From contig CAJTER010000003.1 of NCBI GenBank assembly GCA_910575405.1, forward strand, positions 1-64,000: a DNA stretch of 64,000 bases, in the 5' to 3' direction. Below are positions 52,017-59,743 of this stretch, in pieces (positions within the stretch are counted from its first letter, which is position 1; each line of letters begins with the position of its first letter). The position numbers were made by a program, and so were the translations under genes. The DNA is from Clostridia bacterium (lineage in GTDB: Bacteria; Bacillota; Clostridia; Peptostreptococcales; Anaerovoracaceae). Under the pieces are notes generated by a model that worked only from the letters and a program-made list of their open reading frames with translations, had not been told where the DNA came from and did not search any database.

Positions 52017-53391
52017 TTACAGGAGCCGGAGTCGTCGGTTCGCTTGTCGTTGGCTCGGAAGGCTTAGTTGTCGGTTCTGTTGGTTCGCTTGGGTTAGCGG
52101 AAGCGTTATCATCCCCTCCGGAAGGAACAGAGTCCTTTGTCATTCCGTAATCATCCGCAAGAATGGCAGCCTCTGCCTTTGCCATCTTTTTCAAGTTGCT
52201 GTTACTGGACAGCCACTTGGTAGCAGCAAGATTTGTGTGGAAAGAATGTTCCACGATCATGCCCTTTGTGCCGACTGCCTTTGCGCCTCTGAGAACACCG
52301 TAATATTCGGTTTTCCCGTCCTTGTTAAGCTTCTGCCAAATCTTATATGCCTGCTTTGTCTTCATCGTGCTCTGGATTGCCTTACCAAGCCCTTTTGCAA
52401 TGGCATCGCCTGTATTGCCTTTCTGGGTAATAATCAGCGGGTAATCCGATGTCTTTGAAGTAGAAGAATTGGAATGCAGGGATAAAAACAAATCATACCC
52501 TTTTGAAGCAGTTCCCCTGTAATAAACGCCTAAATCCTTAGCCTGGCTGCTCCTTGTTACACCGACTTCAAAACCATAGCTTTCCAGCTCTTTTTTCAGG
52601 TAATTGTGCAGCGCCCATGACATCTTGGACTCATAATAACTAGCATATACGGGACTTCTGTTATAATTTCCAAAGTGGCCGGCATCCAGCATAATTTTTA
52701 TCTGCTTTTTGAATACCGCTTTTACCTTGTGATTGCTTGTTACATGGTCAAACGTATAGGAAGAGATGCTTCCAAGAGATTCCCCGTCCACCTGCAGATC
52801 CGCTACATAATAGCCGTCCTTTGGCGTTGCTTTTACCGTAAAACTTCCATTTTCGGAAACATTCGCACTCTTTGTAATGCTGCCCTTTGAGGAAGAATTT
52901 ACGGAAGTCGTAATTTTATAGGTTCCGAGACTGTCAAATACGGCTTTGATCACCGTATCGGCTTCCGGTACAAAGGTGCCGGTCACAGTTCCGTAAGGAT
53001 CCTCTGTTTCCTGCTCTTTCCCGTTTATCTCTAAAGAAACCAGCTTGTTTCCATCCGCAGGGACAACTGTATAAGTAGCGCTTTCCCCTTTCGAAACCTC
53101 GGAAGGATTCACCTTGATCGTCCCGCTGTTTTGTGGCTGGACAATCGTACTGATTTTATAAACCTCTGCTGTCTCCGGTACATCTTGCTCTGGTGTCTGA
53201 ACCGGGTTTTCTGCTGCCGTATCCTCTGCCTGTGATGCCTGTCCTAGCGCTGCTTCCTCAGAAGTAGTTTCCGCAGCAGGCGCAGCTGTATCATCAGCTG
53301 TTTCTGCAAAGGATGCCGGTGCAAAAGAAAATGCGGATGTGATCATAACCGTACTGATCAGAATGCTTAAAACTCGATTGCTTTTCTTCAT
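51346..53391 (-). CDS. secreted N-acetylmuramoyl-L-alanine amidase with SH3-like repeats
   Basis: A 681-residue modular cell-wall hydrolase. Signal peptide at residues 1-38; an Ala/Glu-rich linker; two beta-repeat segments (about 95-240) each ending VIKAVFD or KVKAVFKK; amidase_3 domain (about 245-420) with Zn ligands in IMLDAGHFG, YASYYESKMSW and LFLSLHSNSST plus Glu in IVEHSFHTN; a Thr/Pro-rich linker; and three SH3-like repeats of about 66 residues ending in GYWIYLPGYTK. It should cut the amide bond between muramic acid and the stem peptide and bind the wall through the repeats. ATG 53391 follows GAGGT. Confidence 0.87.
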   Translation of the reverse strand: MKKSNRVLSILISTVMITSAFSFAPASFAETADDTAAPAAETTSEEAALGQASQAEDTAAENPVQTPEQDVPETAEVYKISTIVQPQNSGTIKVNPSEVSKGESATYTVVPADGNKLVSLEINGKEQETEDPYGTVTGTFVPEADTVIKAVFDSLGTYKITTSVNSSSKGSITKSANVSENGSFTVKATPKDGYYVADLQVDGESLGSISSYTFDHVTSNHKVKAVFKKQIKIMLDAGHFGNYNRSPVYASYYESKMSWALHNYLKKELESYGFEVGVTRSSQAKDLGVYYRGTASKGYDLFLSLHSNSSTSKTSDYPLIITQKGNTGDAIAKGLGKAIQSTMKTKQAYKIWQKLNKDGKTEYYGVLRGAKAVGTKGMIVEHSFHTNLAATKWLSSNSNLKKMAKAEAAILADDYGMTKDSVPSGGDDNASANPSEPTEPTTKPSEPTTSEPTTPAPVKTVSTSQKVKVLVADLNMRKSYSSSSKSMGKATKDKTYQLKAKTEDGKWGQIKSNGYWIYLPGYTKVVKDQESDSKTVASSQKVKVTVSNLNMRKSYSSSSKSMGKAKKNKTYQLKAKTKDGKWGQIKSNGYWIYLPGYTKVVSGTKSSSSSSTSKTVASSQKVKITVSSLNMRKSYSTSAKSMGKAKKNKVYQLKAKTKDGKWGQIKSNGYWIYLPGYTKLV

Positions 53392-53571
53392 TATGTTTAC
53401 CTCACCATCAATCAAAAATTCCCAATATTGTCTGATTCAATACTGCCATTATATACCTCAACTCTCTGTTTTTCAAGCTTTTTATTGCAGTTTCGACTTT
53501 TCACATGACTTTCACAGGCCCTTCACAGATTCATTTGTTTCAAATGTTATGTAAACCATTTTTATGACATA

Positions 53572-53600
53572 GAAAAAGAGGACAGCATGCTATCCTCTTT
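53572..53600 (-). terminator. rho-independent terminator of rpmF
   Basis: AAAGAGGA-c-AGC/GCT-a-TCCTCTTT (53575-53600) forms a hairpin; on the minus strand it is followed by TTTTT. It lies 28 nt past the rpmF stop. Confidence 0.8.
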
Positions 53601-53627
53601 CCAATTTTTGAATCGCCTGTATTTGAA

Positions 53628-53810
53628 TTAAGCTTCAGAAGCAACAACTTCCTTACCGTTGTAGTAATTACAATTTGGGCAAACTCTATGTGGAAGCTTA
53701 GGCTCATGACACTGCGGACAAATAGAAAGTCCTGGCGCTGTCATTTTCATGTTTGGAGATCTTCTTTTGTCTCTTCTTGCTTTCGACGTTTTCCTCTTAG
53801 GTACTGCCAT
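53628..53810 (-). CDS. rpmF: 50S ribosomal protein L32
   Basis: A 60-residue protein with the L32 start [17 protein letters not shown] and a zinc ribbon of the CPQC and CPNC type ([18 protein letters not shown]). All four Cys are present. It lies downstream of ackA in the same direction with 89 nt between. In many Firmicutes a DUF177 gene lies directly before rpmF; here it is missing. A terminator follows. Confidence 0.96.
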   Translation of the reverse strand: MAVPKRKTSKARRDKRRSPNMKMTAPGLSICPQCHEPKLPHRVCPNCNYYNGKEVVASEA

Positions 53811-53899
53811 TTTCTACACCTCCTTCTTTGCTCATTTCGTTGGAAAATTGTATTTACAACTTCTCAATTATATAGTTACTTGGGACAAATGTCAACCGC

Positions 53900-55093
53900 T
53901 TATTTGCAAAGTCTGTAAGTATCTCTTGCAATCATCAGTTCTTCGTTGGTCGGAATCAGGAGAATTTTGACTTTTGAATCATCTCTGGAGATGATGCTTT
54001 CCTTGCCTCTTACCTTATTCTTGACCAGATCCAGCTTGATTCCCAGGTTACCCATATCGTTGCAGATTATGTCTCTCATGGCGATATCGTTTTCACCTAC
54101 GCCTGCAGTAAAGATAATAGCATCTACGCCGTTCATTTCCCCGATATATGCTCCGATGTAGGATCTTACCTTGTGGGCGAAGATCTTGATAGCCAGCATA
54201 GCACGTTCATTTCCATCTTCAGCAGCGGCTTCCAGATCGCGGAAATCGCTGGATACGCCAGAAATGCCCAGTACGCCGGACTTTTTATTGAGAATTTCGT
54301 TTGCTTCGCCCTGCTCCAGGCCTTCTTTTTCACGAATATATGTAACAATAGCAGGGTCAATATCCCCAGATCTTGTCCCCATTACCAGACCCTCTAATGG
54401 AGTGAATCCCATGGAAGTATCCATGCAGATACCGCGCTTGATAGCAGATACGGATGCGCCGTTACCCAGATGACAGGTGATCAGCTTCAGATCCTTAATA
54501 TCTACATTCAGCATATCGGCAGCTCTCTCAGCAACGTATTTGTGGCTGGTTCCGTGGAAGCCATATCTTCTGATCTTATGCTTTTCATAATATTCATAAG
54601 GAATCGCATAAATGTAAGATTCCGGCGGCATGGTCTGATGGAATGCGGTATCAAATACTGCTACCATCGGCGTATTAGGCATTAATTCCTGACATGCTGC
54701 AATACCCAGAAGGTTTGGCGGATTGTGGAGTGGAGCAAGCTCAACACACTCTTCCAGCGCTGTCAGTACGGAATCGTCGATAATAACGGAATCTGCATAT
54801 TTTTCTCCAGCATGTACAACACGGTGGCCGACTGCACCGATTTCGCTCATATCCGATACTACGCCGTGGTTTGGATCCACAATTGCATCCAGTACGTGGC
54901 CGATAGCGTCTTTGTGGCTTTCCATTGGAGTAATGAGCTGGAATTTTTCCATATCGGTCTTTTCATGGGTAATAACGGAGCCTTCCATACCGATTCTTTC
55001 TACGAGCCCTTTTGCTTCCAATACTTCGTTTCTCATATCAAGTACCTGGTATTTCAATGAAGAACTACCGCAGTTAATAACTAAAACTTTCAT
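53900..55093 (-). CDS. ackA: acetate kinase
   Basis: A 397-residue enzyme that makes ATP from acetyl phosphate. [14 protein letters not shown] is the phosphate-binding start, [16 protein letters not shown] and [15 protein letters not shown] follow, and [13 protein letters not shown] and the C-terminal [20 protein letters not shown] end it. Length is normal. No pta gene is adjacent. A sigma-A promoter lies about 100 nt upstream, with a structured leader between. Confidence 0.97.
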   Translation of the reverse strand: MKVLVINCGSSSLKYQVLDMRNEVLEAKGLVERIGMEGSVITHEKTDMEKFQLITPMESHKDAIGHVLDAIVDPNHGVVSDMSEIGAVGHRVVHAGEKYADSVIIDDSVLTALEECVELAPLHNPPNLLGIAACQELMPNTPMVAVFDTAFHQTMPPESYIYAIPYEYYEKHKIRRYGFHGTSHKYVAERAADMLNVDIKDLKLITCHLGNGASVSAIKRGICMDTSMGFTPLEGLVMGTRSGDIDPAIVTYIREKEGLEQGEANEILNKKSGVLGISGVSSDFRDLEAAAEDGNERAMLAIKIFAHKVRSYIGAYIGEMNGVDAIIFTAGVGENDIAMRDIICNDMGNLGIKLDLVKNKVRGKESIISRDDSKVKILLIPTNEELMIARDTYRLCK

Positions 55094-55192
55094 TCAATTT
55101 CCTCCATCTGTAATTTAATAATCCGGCATACGGCGCCGGCATTCCGGCCATTTTATCGAAACCGCCGGATACCTCATAAAAACAACAATTTT
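55094..55192 (-). promoter_or_regulatory. structured leader upstream of ackA
   Basis: The roughly 90-nt leader can form nested hairpins: ATCCGGC (55121-55127) pairs with GCCGGAT (55164-55170), and inside it GCCGG (55135-55139) pairs with CCGGC (55144-55148). The ribosome binding site is not within the stem. It does not match a riboswitch class I recognise. Confidence 0.5.
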
Positions 55193-55221
55193 ATTATAAG
55201 CTTCCCGCGCGGAATTTTCAA
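55193..55221 (-). promoter_or_regulatory. ackA promoter
   Basis: On the minus strand TTGAAA (55216-55221), 17-nt spacer, TATAAT (55193-55198). A GC-rich near-palindrome (TTCCgcgcGGAA type) falls in the spacer. Confidence 0.72.
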
Positions 55222-55232
55222 GCGGTTTGTCA

Positions 55233-56396
55233 TTATTTACGTGACTGAATATACGGATACATGACATAATCGCTCATCTGATACAGATCCGCTCCGATCA
55301 GGATATTGTAAATATCGGCAGCCAGAATATCGTATCGCAGCAGGAAGGGGCGCTCCTGCAGCTTATTGATATTGGTAATAAGGGGAATTTCACTCGTTTT
55401 TTTGATGTGCCGCAGGAGCTTTCCTCCTTCTGTTCCTACTGCCAGAATTCTCGCGTAAAATTCATCCTCAAAGGGTGTGAGGCCCATGAGCGCCTGACAC
55501 AAAATCCTCTGTACCCTGGTTTTGGGATAGCGTTTGGAGGAAACTGCCTCCACAAAGGCTTTGAAACTTTCGGCAGCTCTCGCCTGCTCCTTCAGCTTGT
55601 ATTCCAGTCCCTCGCCTACGGAAAGAAGCTGGGAAAGCTCACGCGGGCTGCTTCGCAAAAGAACGCTTCGCACCATGTCAAAATAGCCTGAAATTTCAGG
55701 TTTATTCATCAAAGCCTCCTCTACCTCTAATGGAACATACTGCTTTCGCTCTTCTCTGCTCAGATGGTGGCGAATTGCCTCTGCGCTGGCGAATTCCTCC
55801 TTTGGCCTTTTGTCCAAATAGCCGCTCCCTTTGCGCTTTACCATAACAGGTTTTATGGATTTATCCTGCAGATGCAGCTGTTTCAGGTATTCTACGGCCA
55901 AAATATTGTTGGGAGTCAGGGACAACCTGCTGATATGGCTTCCAAGGCAGGATTCCAATGTTTTTTGGCGGGCTCTGGCATAGGAAATCCCCGTTTTCAG
56001 AAAATCTTTCAAAGTACGTTGATATTCCGGGCTTTCTTTTGCCAGGAATTCAGCTGCCTGATTTAATTCTTCCAGAGTCCCCTGCTCTGCTCCAAATCCA
56101 AGATGGGTTACGCAGCCGAGCCTGGACAAAATCCCGATGCCTCCTTTTGCAAAATGTTCGGCGCTGCCCATGGCATAGGCAAAAGGAAGCTCCAGCACCA
56201 GATCGGCTCCGCAGCAGACAGCCAGCCGGCTCCTGATCCACTTATCCAGGACCGCCGGTTCTCCCCGCTGGGTAAAATTCCCGCTCATGACAACAGCCGT
56301 AAAGTCTGCTCCCGACTGCTCAATGCACTGACGGATATGGTAAAGATGTCCGTTGTGAAACGGGTTATATTCTGCTATTATTCCTAAAACTTTCAT
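55233..56396 (-). CDS. tmcAL: tRNA(Met) cytidine acetate ligase (nucleotidyltransferase)
   Basis: A 387-residue protein of the TmcAL (YlbM) family, which acetylates the wobble C34 of elongator tRNA-Met with acetate and ATP. The nucleotidyltransferase motif is IIAEYNPFHNGHLYHI, and AVVMSGNFTQRGEPAVLDKW and LELPFAYAMGSAEHFAKGG follow. It lies 7 nt after ylbJ and 139 nt before ackA, so it uses acetate produced by its neighbour, which is an inference. I chose ATG 56396; a GTG at 56414 overlaps ylbJ. Confidence 0.9.
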   Translation of the reverse strand: MKVLGIIAEYNPFHNGHLYHIRQCIEQSGADFTAVVMSGNFTQRGEPAVLDKWIRSRLAVCCGADLVLELPFAYAMGSAEHFAKGGIGILSRLGCVTHLGFGAEQGTLEELNQAAEFLAKESPEYQRTLKDFLKTGISYARARQKTLESCLGSHISRLSLTPNNILAVEYLKQLHLQDKSIKPVMVKRKGSGYLDKRPKEEFASAEAIRHHLSREERKQYVPLEVEEALMNKPEISGYFDMVRSVLLRSSPRELSQLLSVGEGLEYKLKEQARAAESFKAFVEAVSSKRYPKTRVQRILCQALMGLTPFEDEFYARILAVGTEGGKLLRHIKKTSEIPLITNINKLQERPFLLRYDILAADIYNILIGADLYQMSDYVMYPYIQSRK

Positions 56397-56403
56397 AACC
56401 TTA

Positions 56404-57324
56404 TCATAACACACATGCAGTCAGAAAAAAAGCAAATATCCCGGTAAAGAGGCTGTGTGTCAATTTTGTAAGTATAAAATAGGAGAGGCGAATACCGGAG
56501 CCCGCGAGCATGCTCATGGTCTGTCCGATAATGGAAAGCCCTCCCCAGGAAAGCATCATGGCAGAAAGGATACATTTAATGCTCAGAGAAATATTCGCAC
56601 ACTCAGAAAGCGCTCCGCAGCCTACGGTCATTTCAAAAAAACCCTTTGCCGCAGCACGTAAAGCCGGTGAATTGATCAAGCTGAAAATACCGCCAAGATG
56701 CATGAGATCCGTTAAAAACATAAACAAAATAATATAGGCCAGAATAATCGCCAGAGATTTGAAGGCAGAAAGAATGGCTTCCGTAAAAATATCCAGCAGT
56801 TCCCGGTTTTTTTGCCTGGAAAACGATTGTTTTGCTGCCTTTGCCCTGGGAAAAAAGCGGGAATACAAAAGTCCATTTGCAATGGCCGCAAGATAGTGGG
56901 ATGCGGCCATTACGATTCCTGCCGGTACCGATCCCAGCATTCCCACGCCGACTGCTCCTATCATAAAGGTCGGACCTGATGTACTGCAAAAGCTGATCAG
57001 ACGTTTTGCTTCTGGCACGGATATGGTGTTATTTTTTCGCATATCCCCTATGATCTTCGCCCCCATAGGATAACCGGAAAGAACACTCATGACAAAAGGA
57101 AACAGACTGGGACGAACGATCCTCACTGCCCCCATATAGTTAAGAAAATTTGCACATATAAAGAATGGAAGCAGCGCAGGTAGTACGTTTGAAGCCCAGA
57201 GTGAAATCCCCTTTTGAGCGGAATAAACGGCTACCTGAGGAAAGATAACCATACATATGCAAAAGACTGCCGCGGCAGAGCCTGCAAGTATATAATTCTT
57301 TTTTCTGTCAACTAAAATATCCAT
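56404..57324 (-). CDS. ylbJ: YlbJ-type sporulation integral membrane protein
   Basis: A 306-residue membrane protein with many hydrophobic helices and the nucleoside recognition/Gate-domain pattern: LWASNVLPALLPFFICANFL, PFVMSVLSGYPMGAKIIGDM, SFCSTSGPTFMIGAVGVGML. In Bacillus YlbJ is a sporulation membrane protein of about 400 residues; this one lacks about 100 residues of that length. The order ylbJ-tmcAL is conserved with the Bacillus ylb cluster. It may act in spore formation. A GTG or ATG start at 57324 is assumed. Confidence 0.75.
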   Translation of the reverse strand: MDILVDRKKNYILAGSAAAVFCICMVIFPQVAVYSAQKGISLWASNVLPALLPFFICANFLNYMGAVRIVRPSLFPFVMSVLSGYPMGAKIIGDMRKNNTISVPEAKRLISFCSTSGPTFMIGAVGVGMLGSVPAGIVMAASHYLAAIANGLLYSRFFPRAKAAKQSFSRQKNRELLDIFTEAILSAFKSLAIILAYIILFMFLTDLMHLGGIFSLINSPALRAAAKGFFEMTVGCGALSECANISLSIKCILSAMMLSWGGLSIIGQTMSMLAGSGIRLSYFILTKLTHSLFTGIFAFFLTACVL

Positions 57325-57395
57325 GATTTAAGGTATTCTCAAAATCATGGATATATGTGTTCTTTTTCATTCTTACTATTAAAGCTCCTTTGCTG

Positions 57396-57968
57396 CTATC
57401 CCTGGCTGCCCGAATCTCTTGGAGAAGCTTCCATTTGGATCTCGTCTTCATTCATCTGTGTCCGGTAAGCCATGTCCTTAATTTCCGTTCGATTAGCAGT
57501 CAGAGTCTCACTGATATCCTGGAATGTTTTTTCAATCGTCCTAAACATATCGGAAAAATACAGACTGTTGAGCTGCTCCATTTTTTCCTGGAAATTAAAG
57601 AGGATATTATCGACATAATCGTAAGTGCTCATTTTCAATTGTTTTGCGGTTTCTTCCGTAACCCGCATCAGTTCTTCGGCCTGCAACTTTGCCTTTACCG
57701 TAATATCATCGCTTTCCACTAAGGCTTCTGCCTGTCGTTTGGCATCGGCAATGACGGCTTCGTATTCTTTTTTCGCTTCTGCGATGATCCGTTCCCGTTC
57801 ATTTTTGATCCACTGGGCCTGCTGAATTTCATCCGGGAGCTCTAACCGTATTTCACGCACGATTTCCAAAAGCTCCTGGGCATCTACCATAATTTTTCCC
57901 GTCAGCGGAAATCCTGATGCTGTATCGACAATTTCTTCGATTTCTTCTAACAGTTCTAATACTTTCAT
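57396..57968 (-). CDS. coiled-coil protein, ATPase-subunit-like
   Basis: A 190-residue, highly helical protein. Heptad-rich segments occur at residues about 50-130 (NERERIIAEAKKEYEAVIAD, ALVESDDITVKAKLQAEELM). It is of the type often annotated as a vacuolar-type H+-ATPase subunit H-like protein in Clostridia and lies between coaD and ylbJ, a recurring order. No catalytic motif is visible. It starts 11 nt before the coaD end region. The function is unknown; a structural role at the membrane or septum is only a guess. Confidence 0.65.
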   Translation of the reverse strand: MKVLELLEEIEEIVDTASGFPLTGKIMVDAQELLEIVREIRLELPDEIQQAQWIKNERERIIAEAKKEYEAVIADAKRQAEALVESDDITVKAKLQAEELMRVTEETAKQLKMSTYDYVDNILFNFQEKMEQLNSLYFSDMFRTIEKTFQDISETLTANRTEIKDMAYRTQMNEDEIQMEASPRDSGSQG

Positions 57969-57979
57969 TCGTTCCTCCC

Positions 57980-58465
57980 CTAAACCTTAATTTTTTTATC
58001 CATATATTCCAAAATGAGTTCCGGGATCAACCCCTCCACACTTCCGCCTAAAGAATGAACTTCTTTAATCATGCTGGAACTGATAAAAGAATAGTTGGGA
58101 TTGGTCATAAGAAACACCGTTTCTACGTGTTCATGATAAAGCCTGGCATTCATCTGGGCCATCTGTATTTCATATTCAAAGTCTGTAGTTGCCCTGAGAC
58201 CTCTGATTACTGCATCAAAATTATTGCTGTTTACATAATTCGCTAAAAGCCCCGAAAAGTGATCCACCTCCACATTCGGCAGATCCTTTGTCACCCTGCG
58301 GATCATTTCCTCACGCTCCTCTAGTGAAAACATCGGTTTTTTGGAAGGATTGACCACGATTCCGATAATAAGCTTGTCATATAATCTTGCAGCTCTTGTT
58401 ATAATATCAAAATGGCCACAGGTCAAAGGATCAAAGGAACCGGTATACAGCGCTTTATTTTTCAT
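57980..58465 (-). CDS. coaD: pantetheine-phosphate adenylyltransferase
   Basis: A 161-residue enzyme of coenzyme A synthesis. The nucleotidyltransferase signature ALYTGSFDPLTCGHFDII and the later FSGLLANYVNSNNFDAVIRG and MTNPNYSFISSSMIKEV motifs are visible. ATG 58465 follows GGAGGA; an in-frame start at 58486 would remove that site. It lies 120 nt downstream of rsmD and 11 nt upstream of the coiled-coil gene, the usual order. Confidence 0.95.
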   Translation of the reverse strand: MKNKALYTGSFDPLTCGHFDIITRAARLYDKLIIGIVVNPSKKPMFSLEEREEMIRRVTKDLPNVEVDHFSGLLANYVNSNNFDAVIRGLRATTDFEYEIQMAQMNARLYHEHVETVFLMTNPNYSFISSSMIKEVHSLGGSVEGLIPELILEYMDKKIKV

Positions 58466-58585
58466 GTCTATTTCCTCCGTAATCAATAAAGCGATTGTGC
58501 AAACTCCGTCATACCGCCCGCTTACCCCTGCAGCTGCGTTTTCGAAGTCACTTTAGAATATTGTATCATAAGACTGCTGTTTTTA

Positions 58586-59122
58586 TCAACCATAGATTGA
58601 TAGAACAACAGTTCCATATTTTCGCTCTTTTATTTTTTCAAACCCGGCAAGCTCAGGGGGAAGAATTTCTTCTTTCCTGTGCTCAGCTGCAATAAGACCG
58701 CCTTCTGCCAGACAGCCATATTTACCGATTAATTCCAGGCATTCAGGCAGCAGATTTTTCCCATAGGGCGGATCCAGCAAAATCAGATCCACCGACGCAT
58801 TCATGTTTTGCAGAATTTTTCGAAAATCTCCGCTCAGAACGGTTGCGTTCCGGTCAGCCTGGCAGTACTGGATATTTTCCCGCAGCAGCTTGATACTGTC
58901 CCTGGAGTTATCACAAAACCAGCAGTGGCGAGCCCCGCGGCTAAGTGCCTCCAAGCCCAGTCCTCCTGTGCCGGAAAACAGATCTAAAACATTTGCATCA
59001 TAAATATGGTTCGTTAAAATGCTGAAAAGGGCTTCCTTCACTTTATCAGTAGTCGGCCTTATCCGGTTATCCTGCGGCGAATAAAGCCGCCTTCCCTTGT
59101 AATCTCCTGCTATTATTCTCAA
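58586..59122 (-). CDS. rsmD: 16S rRNA (guanine966-N2)-methyltransferase RsmD
   Basis: A 178-residue methyltransferase beginning MRIIAGDYKGRRLYSPQ. The SAM motif is VLDLFSGTGGLGLEALSRG and the catalytic NPPY-type motif is LILLDPPYGKNLLPEC. I chose the TTG start at 59122 because GAGGTG precedes it at good spacing and the N terminus then matches the family; a GTG at 59137 lies upstream. It is the first gene of the coaD-ylbJ-tmcAL order. Confidence 0.92.
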   Translation of the reverse strand: MRIIAGDYKGRRLYSPQDNRIRPTTDKVKEALFSILTNHIYDANVLDLFSGTGGLGLEALSRGARHCWFCDNSRDSIKLLRENIQYCQADRNATVLSGDFRKILQNMNASVDLILLDPPYGKNLLPECLELIGKYGCLAEGGLIAAEHRKEEILPPELAGFEKIKERKYGTVVLSIYG

Positions 59123-59187
59123 TTTTTTGCACCTCACAGGAGCTTATTGTACCATACAATTCCCCGTAGATCAATTTCTCCACATAG

Positions 59188-59225
59188 AAAAAGGTACCTG
59201 CCAGGCTTCTTGCCTGGCGGATACC
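59188..59225 (-). terminator. rho-independent terminator after the SASP pair
   Basis: GGTAcCTGCCAGGC (59193-59206) and GCCTGGCgGaTACC (59212-59225) form a strong stem around a 5-nt loop. On the minus strand TTTTTC follows. It is 20 nt past the stop of the last SASP gene. Confidence 0.85.
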
Positions 59226-59245
59226 CTTCCAAAGTAAGAATGAAC

Positions 59246-59446
59246 TTATTTTCCAGCCATCTGCTGTTCTGCCATTTCAACTAACTTCTTAGTCATATAA
59301 CCGCCGACATAACCGTTCTGTCTTGCAGTCAGGTTTCCCTTATCGGCCTGTTCATAATCGGCAAGGCCCAGCTCGTTTGCAACCTCTGTTTTAAGGCTTT
59401 TTAATGCAGGCTTTGCATTCATATTCGTCTTATCCTGTAATGACAT
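59246..59446 (-). CDS. alpha/beta-type small acid-soluble spore protein
   Basis: A 66-residue spore protein that coats and protects DNA in the dormant spore. It has the two family signatures: LKTEVANELG, holding the site cut by the germination protease GPR, and GNLTARQNGYVGGYMTKKLV. Compared with the upstream copy it has a slightly longer N terminus (MSLQDKTNMNAKP). AAAGGAGGT precedes ATG 59446. It is 18 nt downstream of a near-identical copy. Confidence 0.93.
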   Translation of the reverse strand: MSLQDKTNMNAKPALKSLKTEVANELGLADYEQADKGNLTARQNGYVGGYMTKKLVEMAEQQMAGK

Positions 59447-59464
59447 GATGATTTACCTCCTTTG

Positions 59465-59653
59465 TTATTTTCCAGCCATCTGCTGCTCTGCCATTTCAAC
59501 TAACTTCTTAGTCATATAACCGCCGACATAACCATTCTGTCTTGCAGTCAGGTTTCCCTTATCGGTCTGGTCATAGTTGGCAAGTCCCAGCTCGCTTGCG
59601 ACTTCTGTCTTAAGGTTTTTTAATGCTGGTTTTGCATTTGCATTCATAGACAT
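59465..59653 (-). CDS. alpha/beta-type small acid-soluble spore protein
   Basis: A 62-residue SASP, MSMNANAKPALKNLKTEVAS and onward, with the GPR site region and the GNLTARQNGYVGGYMTKKLV block. From about residue 26 on it is nearly identical to the downstream copy, and the DNA of the last 110 nt differs at only a few positions, so the pair arose by recent tandem duplication. AGGAGGT precedes the ATG. Expression is expected in the forespore, but I could not assign a sigma-G promoter with confidence. Confidence 0.93.
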   Translation of the reverse strand: MSMNANAKPALKNLKTEVASELGLANYDQTDKGNLTARQNGYVGGYMTKKLVEMAEQQMAGK

Positions 59654-59743
59654 GTTATCTCACCTCCTGTACGCTATTAATTTAACCCGGGCGCGATAAA
59701 GTATGTCATGTAATAATTGCATTTGCTGCCTGCTTTTGGCACA

